From assembly GCF_028858725.1 (NCBI RefSeq), contig NC_084767.1, positions 5,011,501 through 5,075,500 on the forward strand: DNA of 64,000 nt. The letters are read 5' to 3'. Shown in pieces: positions 55,652-64,000 of this stretch. Made by a program: the position numbers and the translations under genes. Origin of the DNA: Colius striatus. Taxonomy: Eukaryota; Chordata; Aves; Coliiformes; Coliidae. Within the stretch, counting starts at the first letter, position 1. Each line of letters opens with the position of its first letter. The notes under the pieces are model-generated. The model made no database searches and had not been told where the DNA came from. It saw only the letters and a list, made by a program, of their open reading frames with translations.

Positions 55652-55735
55652 ATGGCGGAGCCGGGGCCGGATTGCAGCGCTCTGCTCGACGAGGATCTTT
55701 CCTCCTTCGTCTTCAGTTACCTTGCTGACAGCCAG
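55652..55735 (+). CDS. PPARGC1B: PGC-1 beta, first coding exon
   Basis: Transcriptional coactivator of nuclear receptors, ERR and NRF1 in mitochondrial and lipid metabolism; nuclear (family knowledge). The exon encodes 28 residues starting MAEPGPDCSALLDEDLSS and ending SYLADSQ. Mammalian PGC-1 beta has DCGALLDEELSSF then NYLADTQ at its N-terminus, and the exon ends at the same residue. The bird protein has two extra residues before the conserved Asp-Cys. The acidic LLDEDLSSF stretch opens the activation domain. The ATG has A at -3 and G at +4. The donor is CAG|GTAGGG, phase 0. The remaining exons are beyond the right edge. Confidence 0.95.
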
Positions 55736-56289
55736 GTAGGGAGGGCGCCGGAGGGGCTGTGCTCTCCGGCTCCCCAGCGCGCTGCAGCTGGAGGTGTGTG
55801 TGTGTGGGGGGGAGAAGCCGGCAAATTCCCCTCTTCCCGGGGCAGCTGGGGCAAGAGCCGGTCCCTGCTCCCTCCGCGGGGCTCCTGGAAACCGGCTTTT
55901 CTCCCAGGTACCCGGAGGATGTGCAGGGGGGTCCCGCTTACTCCACAGATGCCCAGGAGGGGAAATACGGGGAGGGGGCCCTGCCGCCCCCGAGGCTGTC
56001 TCCGCGCCCTTCCCCGTGGCTTAGGGGTGGCCCCGGCGCAGCCCCAGCCCGCAGCCCCAGCCCGCAGCCCCGCCGGCGCTTTCAGCACCACTAGCACGTG
56101 GACTCCCGCCCCCCCCCCCGCGGAGAATTGGGTTGGGGGGGGAAAGTGGATGGGTTGATGTGTTTTAGCATCCCCCCCTTTGCAGCAGAGCCCCCCCTCC
56201 GCCCGCGCCCCCGCTGCAAAGGTGGGGAGGGGGCCGCGGCGGTTGCAGGGCGGCGGGGGGAGCTCCGCAGGGGGCTGCGCGGTGGGGGC

Positions 56290-56320
56290 TGATAAGAGCC
56301 GGGCTGTGGGATGAGTCATG
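56290..56320. promoter_or_regulatory. GATA and palindromic AP-1 sites near PPARGC1B exon 1
   Basis: CTGATAAG (56289-56296) followed 15 nt later by the perfect AP-1 palindrome ATGAGTCAT (56311-56319), about 560 nt into intron 1. Motif evidence only. Confidence 0.35.
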
Positions 56321-58069
56321 CCGAGCGTCAGTTACACGCATACGGGCTGGGATCTTGGGGGATGGAGGTTTGGGGAACGGGGGGAGGGACTGGGCAGCGA
56401 GAGGGGTCTCGATGCTGCGGGTCGGCAGCTCCGAAATGTGGATGGGCTCCCTCTGGGACAGAGCTGGGTATTCAAATCAGATTAAGGCTCCTTGGCAGCA
56501 CCCGCACGATCACGAGAGCGAGCCGTGCTGGCTATAGGGCTTGCATGCTTTTCCATTTTGGGGGGTGGAGGAGAAGCACCATACAGTAAGCCGGGCAGTG
56601 GCAAGAGCTGTGACCGATCCGGAGCACGACCATGCGTTTCGCAGCCGGATTGATGAGGCTGGTGCAAGTGGGAAGAGTTTTCTCTAGTTATATGTCATCC
56701 CTCCAGCCCTTCACTTTCATAACCACAGATTACAAAATAGCTTCGATTGTGAAGTGGGCGCATTCATCCCAACCCTTGCTCTCTCACCGGTTTAGCTCCG
56801 GGAGTGCAAACAGCAGGAGCGGGTGTGTGGGGAACGGGACAGGGACTAATTCTGCTGTTTGGGTTCAAAACAAACAAGGACTCAAGACCTGGTAAATCAG
56901 ATTTGCCCCCGGTGCCTGTGCCAGTCAGAGCCAGGCAGGTCTTGCCACCAGCTGGACTGATGTCCTCCCGGCACCTCTCCTCTCATGCACCAGCTCCAGA
57001 GCGCCGGGCTTGGCACGGGACCCGGGCTGCTTGCTGGGGGCAGAGCAGAGGGGGAGGCGGCAGCTTCGGCTGTTAACGAAGGGCTGCTGACAGGTTGATT
57101 ACAGCAGAGGGGTCAGGGAGGGTGAGAAGTGGGCCGAGAAGATTTTGTAAGCGGTTTTGCGTTTTCTGATTCGGACGGATTTGTTATTGCTGAGGGAACC
57201 GGTGGCTGGAGGAGAGGAGGCTGGTTGTGTGGGATGCCATCCCTGGGAAGTATGGCAGAAAGGCTGCAGCTCCCACCAGCTCCACTGCTCCCCGGGCTGC
57301 TGAAAGTTCCTGCCTCCACTTCCCTGCAATAACCAGCCCCTTCTCCGCGTGCTTGCCGTGAAATGAGAAGCTGGTGTGATTGCAGCATGCGTCTGAAGGC
57401 TCGCTTCTCTTTTGCTTTTTGGTCAGCGTTTGATGTGCCAATTCAGGAATCTTATTCCAAAAAGGGTCTGCTAAAGGGAGGCCAAACAAAAATCCCGCGA
57501 ATTCTCGTCCTTCCCTGGTGCAAAACCACCATGTTGTGAACATCCCCTGCAAAATGTGAAATGGCCTGTGGGGAAATAAGGCTGGTTTTATGGCATCTCC
57601 TAAAATGCAGTTTGCTGCGCCTGCCCCCTCTTCCTCTCCCAGTGCCGTAGGTGCAGTGATTGGCGGGTGCAGTGTGGGTGCGAGCAGGGTGATGCCCGCG
57701 GGGTGTCCGGCGTGAGGAGCAGCACAGGGCTCGCTGCAGGCCCCTGGGCAGCAGCGTGCAGCCCGCCTTTGCTCTCCCACCCACCGCCTGCTTTTGGTAA
57801 TTGCATTTCCTCCCTGTCCCCACGTGTGCAGAGGAGGTCCAGGCTGGGGCAAGAAGAAGAGGAGAAAAGGAGAGGGGAAAGAGGGTAAAAAAGTCTCCCC
57901 CCCCCCTTGCTATGATTTGCATGGATTAGGTTAAGAAATGCCTGGAGTCATAAGCAACTGTGTTGTGCTTGTACCTTAACCTCTGGTGAAACTGCAGGGA
58001 GGGCTCCAGCCGCGGCTGCTGTCACATGCCTGCTGCCTAACTCGAGCGGGAGGCGGGCCGCGCTGCTGC

Positions 58070-58077
58070 TGACGTCG
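58070..58077. promoter_or_regulatory. CRE-like TGACGTCG in PPARGC1B intron 1
   Basis: Near-palindromic cAMP-response element core within a GC-rich patch about 2.3 kb into the intron. Confidence 0.3.
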
Positions 58078-59331
58078 CTGCCCATTACTACTGTACGAGC
58101 CGCTGCTTACAACTGGGTTACTGGCTTCTCAATGAAGCCTGAAAGCTGCTTCTGCAAAGTCCCCGGCGCTCCAGCACAAGATCAGATTATCCTGAGAGGC
58201 TACAATGTCAGGAGGCCATGAGATCATGAATATTAGCCATTTCCTTCGTGGAAATCTTGAGGAACTGTGGCCCTCCTGCTCCCTGCCCCGCGCTCCTCCC
58301 CAGCCCTTGCTTTGGCAGTAGGTTTGAGAAGGGTGCAGTTGAGTATGTGCAGGTGGTAGGTGATCCCTTCCTCCCCAGGGGAGGAATCCTTGGGAGGGCT
58401 CTCAGGGTGTTGCACGGTGAAGGTTTGACATGGATATTTGCATCAGGCTCTTAATTATATGGGCTTGTGGTGAGGATGCCTGCTAATCTCTATTTCCATA
58501 TCGAGGACAGCGATGATTCACGTGGTACCTGCATTGCTACAGTAAGAAAATCAGGGGGTTTCACTCCATATCTGCCGTTCCCCTGCCAACTCCTTTTCCC
58601 TTTTTAACAACAAAAAAGTGACAGTGTTTTGCTGTGGCTCAAAACGTGTCCTTTCAGGGCCCGCTTAAGCCATTTTGTGCAACTCTTTGCTGCTGAGAGG
58701 TATGAAGCTGGTTGTAGCTGGTTCGTCTGCTGGCACAGGGTGCTGGAAAGTGCCAGCCAGGCTCTGTGCCGAGAGCATCTCTCAGCATCCCTGCGAGAGG
58801 CAGCAGCAGTTTGACTCTTTACGGCTTCGATTTGTTTAAAAACCCCAAACAAAGTGCAGTGGGAGGGGAGAGAGGAAAATCCAACAAAAAAACAAGCTGC
58901 TTCTCGGAGGGATGCTTAAAGATCACATGAACTGAAATACAATATTCCCTCTTTAACTTCTCAGCCTCCTGCTAACAGCTTAATCCATCGGTGAGTGCAG
59001 GAGGCACAGGGAAGCCCTTGGTGGAAGAGCAGGCCGTGGGACGGATCGTTGCTGCTAGTGGTGAAGTGGGGATGCATCCCTAATTTCTGGTAGTCCTCGC
59101 TGAGCAGGCCAACATTCTGCTTTTCTCTCAAAGATTTTGGGGGGGGGGTGCCTGGAGGGCTGAGACAGCCCAAGTTCCTGTGTGAAGCTTTATCTCCAGC
59201 CTGGCTGCATTGCTGCAGCTTGGGTAGGAGGGCTGCCGTGTTGATGGGTCTGGAGGCCCTCCTTGCTCTCCTGGGCGAGCCCTGCGTGGCTGCTGTGGCA
59301 CAGCAGCTGGCACCAGCAGCACTGGCGGTTA

Positions 59332-59842
59332 GCAGAGGGGTTTGCAGTTTGCATGGTGGGGCTGGTGGTTGCTTGGGCTGCCAGCAGCAGTTAGCAGAGG
59401 GGTTTGCAGTTTGGATGGGGGGGGCTGGTGGTTGCCAGGGCTGCAGAGGGGTTTGCAATTTGGGTTGGGGGACTGATGGTTGCCAGGGCTGCAGAGGGGT
59501 TTGCAGTTTGCATGGGGGGGCTGGTGGTTGCCAGGGCTGCAGAGGGGTTTGCAGTTTGCATGGGGGGGCTGGTGGTTGCTGGGGCTGTCAGCAGCAGTTA
59601 GCAGAGGGGTTTGCAGTTTGCATGGGGGAGCTGGTGGTGGCTGGGGCTGCTGGTGGTTAGCAGAGAGGTTTGCAGTTTGCATGGGGGGGCTGGTGGTTGC
59701 TGGGGCTGTCAGCAGCAGTTAGCAGAGGGGTTTGCAGTTTGCATGGGGGAGCTGGTGGTGGCTGGGGTGCTGGTGGTTAGCAGAGGGATTTGCAGTTTGC
59801 ACGGGGGGGCTGGTGGTTGCCAGGGCTGCCGGCAGCCACCCG
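59332..59842. repeat. Nine-copy minisatellite in PPARGC1B intron 1
   Basis: Anchor GCAGAGGGGTTTGCAGTTTG recurs with small changes at 59332, 59394, 59443, 59491, 59539, 59601, 59660, 59722 and 59780. Periods fall in two classes, 48-49 bp and 58-62 bp; longer units carry an extra TCAGCAGCAGTTA- or TGGTGGTTA-type segment. Copies 6-7 and 8-9 form a nearly identical ~120-bp duplication. Stop-free frames through it give Gly/Cys/Trp-rich peptides and are artefacts. Confidence 0.95.
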
Positions 59843-60759
59843 CACCGCTGCAGCAGCCGTGGCTGCAGGAGATGGTGAGCGCGGTGCTGCCGAGCCTGCC
59901 ACTCTGAGCCGGGAGAGAGCAGTGGCAGGGGAAAGGAGGGCTGGTCTCAGATCTGCCACCTTCAGAACCTGCCTTCATACCCTGCTTTTGACCAGAATCC
60001 CCGTGCTACTCACCCCAGGGCTGCCCCACGCCATGGGCTTTCCTCCCTCCTGCCTGCACATCCTTGCCCTGGTCTCATGCCGTAATGGAAAGGCACTTCT
60101 CCAACAGGTGAATAATTAAGGTCTCAAGCCAGTGGTGCCAGCAAAGGGAGCTTTGTGAGGGAGACAGATCTCTCTCACATTAACCTTTCCAATGTCAAAA
60201 GCCTCTTTGTAGTTAGAAAACCCACTTGCTCCGGCACTTCAGCGCTGCTGGTTGTCCAGTGAAGAATGCCCAAGAGATGCCCTTCCTGCCCCCCAGCTTT
60301 GAAGAATGGGTCCCATGGTCCCCAGTGTGGGGCTGGGGACAGGCACACTGCGGGCTGGCCCCTGGCAGGCAGTTTGCTGTGCTGCTGGCCAAGGTGCCTG
60401 CCATGCTCTGAACTCAGCTGGGGCTGGGGGCTCGTGGCTGAGCGTGGGACCCCCATCTGCACTACTGGTGGGCAGATTGCTGGCAAGGGCATGCTTCTGC
60501 CTGGTGGCATCTGCCAGCACCCGTGGGAGCTCAGGGATGTCACCCATTTGTCTGGGGCAGAGGCACTGTTCAGGGACAGTCTGTGCCTTCACTGCCCAGT
60601 GCCTGCAGGGCACCAAAGCCACTGCTTCTGCCTGCCTGTGGCCTTGGGGAGACGGCGTCCCTGGGGCGCGGGGCACGGTGCTGATGGGGCTCAGAGCTGC
60701 AGCACCCCGTGGGCTCTGCAGCACTCAGAGGCCTGGCTGGGCTGGAGACGGGATGGGCT

Positions 60760-60930
60760 GTGCCCAGAGATAAGGCTCCGCCGGGACCACGCGTGTCGGG
60801 CTCCGCGGCCGCCGCGGAGCCGGGGACATGAGGTGCCCGTGGGCCCTGGGTTGGCAAACGCCTGTGCCGGAGCAGTTGGCTCCGCGCTCCCGCGCCTGAG
60901 TCCCGCTCCATGGCAACCCTGCGCGGGCTT
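60760..60930. promoter_or_regulatory. Small CpG cluster in PPARGC1B intron 1
   Basis: CpG-rich island in otherwise ordinary intron, containing an inverted repeat GGCTCCGCGG-ccg-CCGCGGAGCC (60799-60821) and 'ccatggcaacc', half of an RFX X-box. A TATA-like 'gcttatatttc' follows at about 60930. Possibly an internal promoter or enhancer. Confidence 0.4.
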
Positions 60931-63900
60931 ATATTTCTCGTGACTGCTTGGCAGCCTCAAGTGGTTTAGCAGAGGGGGAACTTTGTACAGGCCATGCTGG
61001 GCCAACCACCATCGTCCCGGCCACGTGGCTCTTGCCCTCCCTGGGGGGCACGGGCTAGGACAGCCCCTCGCCTGCACCCCAAGGAGCGGGCAGCCGTGTC
61101 CCCAGCCTGCACGCTGTGCCGGGAAGGGCAGGTTGTCACCACCTGCCTGCTGCCTGGCGAAGGATTCTGTTGAGAGCACCTGGAAGAGGGTGTTTTAAGC
61201 TGCCCCTGCTTGTAGTAACGAGCCAGAGTCTAAAGGTTGAAGTTAATGGTGTGGGTGGTCAGGTGAGGTAGTGACCTACTTCCAGGGGTAGCCGTGCTGT
61301 AGACACTGGGTGATGGCCCAGCCAATGTGTTTCCCTTCCCTTATCGCTGGCTGTTCTGTTTTTCAGCACTTTTCCTGAGCTCTGGCTCACAAATTAATAT
61401 TTATTTATTTATTGGGATGGCGGGGGGGAGGTTGTTGGTTTGGGGTTTTTTTCACAATGGGAGCTTCCCAGAAATGCCAAAGGACTTTGCACAGATCTGA
61501 CTGTGCTCAGAGTCTCGTCAACCCTGTCCTTATCCTGCCCTGTTTCCCTGCACCTCCCCAGGCAGAGGCAATGGCCAAAGTTGAGCTGCTGCAAATTGCT
61601 GCATGGAACTGTTTCACTTCAGAATTAAGATGGAGGGGGCAAAAAGGAAATCTCCTTTGGCTCTTGTAAGAGCTGGAGTCCCCCTGGCGAAGAGTTCCTC
61701 ATGCAGAAAGTCTGGTATCTGCTGGTAGGGGTGTGGAGGCTGGGGCAGCCCTGGGGGCTCTTTGGGATGGCCCCATCCAGTAGCCAGACTAACCTTTGAT
61801 CACTGCTGGCTCCTGGGCAGCAATGTGGGGCTTAGGGAAATACTTGGCTTATCTTGCATCCCTGCTGTGCGGATGCAGAGCCAGCAGGCCCTGCGTGCTG
61901 GGTGCCTTCAAGTGCCTCTTCCCTGCCCCCCCAGCCGCTGTTCTGGGAGCTTCATCATGATGAGGGTCCTGCTGAGGGGTCACAGAAGCTTTTTATACCT
62001 GCCTGTGCGTGCCCACCGTTCCCACAGCACCCTGCCCATAAACGGGCAGGCGTTTGCCCTGACAGCTGGGAGCAGGAGGCCTCTGCCCTTGTGAGGGGGA
62101 GCCTGTGTGATAGGGGCTGAAGTGGGAGAGAACCTGGCCGGCTGGGAGGGCTGATGCGACACTTCTCCCCTCCCGTGGGACCCAGCGGTACATGCTTTAT
62201 ATGGATGTTTTTGTGCTGAGGTGGCGGTGGGGGGGCTGTGGAGGGGGATAAAACAAGCGCCTCCAGCTCTTGCAAGGGCTACAGTTGCAGGGCAGCAGCA
62301 TATCTTTACTGAGATGCATTTTCTGAATTCTTCCCCTGCGCCCTGCGGTTGCTGCCTGCAGCGGGGAGCACGGCCCAAACGGCCCCTTCTGCTGCTCGGG
62401 CTCCTCGGTTCCTCTTTCAGTTCGCAGCGAGTTCATTGCTGCTGTGGCTTCTGCCTCCTTGGCTGTTGTTTGAGCAGGCAGCAGGACCCCACTCGACCCC
62501 AGCATATGGGGCAGCGGGTGAGAGGTGCGGGAGGTGTCATCCTTTCCCCCCCGCCAAAAGCTGCCTTCCCCACCTAGTCCCCGAGGAACCCTCATTTCCT
62601 ACTTCTCGTGCACATCGAGAGGCGAGGAAATCCTGTGGCGGGGGGAGATGGAGGGGAGAGGGCAGAGCGTGCCGGCGGGGGCTGGGGCCGTGCTGCGGCC
62701 GGAGCAGCGTGCTGGGGCAGCTGGCTGTGCCTGCGGACGGAAGGAAGCCCAGCTGCCTCTAGCTGTGTTTCTTCTCCTCCCTCCCTCCTGCCCGGATGAG
62801 GGGAAGCAGCAGGTTTCGCTGGCTGCAAGGGCCAGCTGGGGATGTGGCTGTCCTGCCATGGGAAGGATGGGTGGCTGGAGTGGCTGCAGCAGGGGAGCTG
62901 CTGCCGGGAGCAGACAGCGTGGTCCCTCTCCTCCAGCCACGACAGCCTTCTTGCTGAGCCCTTTTGTGCTTCAATCTTAGCCACAGCGCCTAGGTAGGAG
63001 TGAGTTATGTTATTTGTTTTTTATCAAGAAAGTACAAATGTAACCGTGGAAACATCCCAGTGGGACACTGCCACGACCCACGAGCTGAGTGCTGAGCCCC
63101 ACCGTCGCTGGGCTGGGCTAGAGCAAAGAGCAGTGCTTGCGATGGGGGTACAGGCACTTGGGTTCCAGCAAGGAGCTGGAGGTGTGGAACGTTACACTTG
63201 CTTGGCTTCCCTGGAAGGCCAGAGCAGGGGCAGGGGAATGCTCTAGCTTCTCCTTCCCCTGCAGACACCAGCCACTCCACAGGCATCCCGTGCTGATGGC
63301 GGTGGGCGCAGGGCTGGGGCGGCTCCTGTCCCTCGGCTCCTCTGGCTCCTCGCACGTTGCCCTAGCAGAGCGTGTGCTCCCTGGGCTGGGAACAGGGGCA
63401 GAGTGGCTGCTGTGTGCTGGGAGGAGCGTGCCTCTGCCTGCTCTGGGCAGCGCTGACGGGGCATCACACAGGGGCTGCGGGGTGGTGTGTGCCAGCCAGC
63501 CGGCGCTGCCCTTTCCTGCCGCACAGAGGTTGCTCACCTGACACCCAGCGCAGCAGGGCTGGACTTTAGTCCAGCTCAAGTCCCTCTCTCCCGATTCCCT
63601 GGGACTACTGCATCCTCGGTGCAAACATTTGCAGCTTCGATGGCCCTTGGCTTCAAGCTAATTAAACTTTGCATTGCCATCAGCTCCCTGCAAACCGTGG
63701 CTGCTGAGCCGCTTTCCTTCCCTGCTTGGCTCTGCTCCGGGGCCTGCAGCCCTGCCTGTGTGAGGGGTGTGTGGCTCAGAGCCGCCTTCCAGCATCTTAA
63801 TGACAGGAAGATTTTTAAAGCTTCCCTTCAACAGCATAAACCCCAGAGCTCTGCATAGCTGGAGCAGATTTAAAGCAACCAGCGTCGTTGCTCCTTGCAC

Positions 63901-64000
63901 ACAGATAGTCACGACCTAACTGCTAATCATGAACAGAAAAAATTGCAAATGCTTTTCTTAAAAAGGAAGTTTCAGTCTCTGTGGACCCCACTGGGAGACT

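Larger units (their letters stand above)
55225..55800 (+). promoter_or_regulatory. PPARGC1B: CpG-island promoter and 5'UTR of PPARGC1B
   Basis: Extremely GC- and CpG-rich block upstream of and around the first coding exon, with a G-rich tandem array at 55451-55569. AAGATGGCGG (55649-55658) is a YY1-type element whose ATG is the start codon itself. No TATA box. The transcription start is unknown but is probably within the last few hundred bases before 55652. Confidence 0.75.
55736..64000 (+). other. PPARGC1B: PPARGC1B intron 1 (partial)
   Basis: At least 8.26 kb. No second exon is seen (it should resume with Gly/Glu-rich coding in phase 0). It contains a nine-copy minisatellite and a small CpG cluster, plus isolated AP-1, GATA and CRE-like sites. 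In human this intron hosts miR-378a about 2.5 kb after exon 1; I could not find its mature sequence here. Confidence 0.75.

Noticed and set aside
55104-56319. Long frames of 200-302 codons on both strands around the PPARGC1B first exon
   Set aside because: They run through the G-rich tandem array and the island; only the 28-codon exon frame matches a known protein and ends at a proper donor.
59148-59982. Repeated CSLHGGAGG/CMGGLVVA-like peptides, up to 170 codons, and an antisense Pro/Cys-rich frame
   Set aside because: Produced by the minisatellite, which is open in several frames at once.
63556-63578. Short inverted repeat GCTGGACTttAGTCCAGC resembling the miR-378 core
   Set aside because: The arms are only 8 bp with a 2-nt loop, and the sequence lacks the GGAGTCAGAAGG part, so it is not the miR-378 hairpin.

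Overview
This is vertebrate nuclear DNA, almost certainly from a bird. Three protein genes can be supported, all with GT-AG introns: the first two coding exons of CSNK1A1 (minus strand), a complete ARHGEF37 (plus strand) and the first coding exon of PPARGC1B (plus strand). Their order and orientation match the human 5q32 block. The avian call rests on CR1 retrotransposon 3' ends with ATTCTGTG-type tails, on compact introns (the ARHGEF37 coding part fits in 10.8 kb) and on the absence of recognisable mammalian SINEs. I cannot name the species.

Layout. 1-3871 is AT-rich intron 2 of CSNK1A1. 3872-4923 holds CSNK1A1 coding exons 2 and 1, followed by its CpG-island promoter to about 5720. From 5.7 to 22.9 kb is intergenic DNA with one old CR1-like LINE remnant. 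A CR1 copy at 22.9-23.4 kb abuts a small CpG island, which contains a likely non-coding first exon of ARHGEF37. Twelve coding exons of ARHGEF37 lie at 25591-36389 and join without frameshift into 686 residues (DH, BAR-like region, SH3, SH3). Another CR1 follows. At 37.4-37.9 kb lies a CpG island without a known gene, and the first plus-strand AATAAA after the ARHGEF37 stop is at 40891; together they suggest an unrecognised transcript. From 41 to 54.8 kb is intergenic DNA with no supported gene. From 54.78 kb three diverged repeats of about 220 bp lead into a very G-rich island and the first coding exon of PPARGC1B (55652-55735). The rest of the window is PPARGC1B intron 1, with a nine-copy minisatellite and a small internal CpG cluster.

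The genes are not an operon. CSNK1A1 encodes casein kinase 1 alpha (Wnt/beta-catenin destruction complex), ARHGEF37 a DNMBP/Tuba-like Rho-GEF family protein with membrane-binding and SH3 modules, and PPARGC1B the metabolic coactivator PGC-1 beta. Gene identities come from recognising the translated exons; exon edges come from splice consensus and reading-frame phase. No exon of these genes is broken. The most unusual content is in control regions and repeats rather than in new protein genes.
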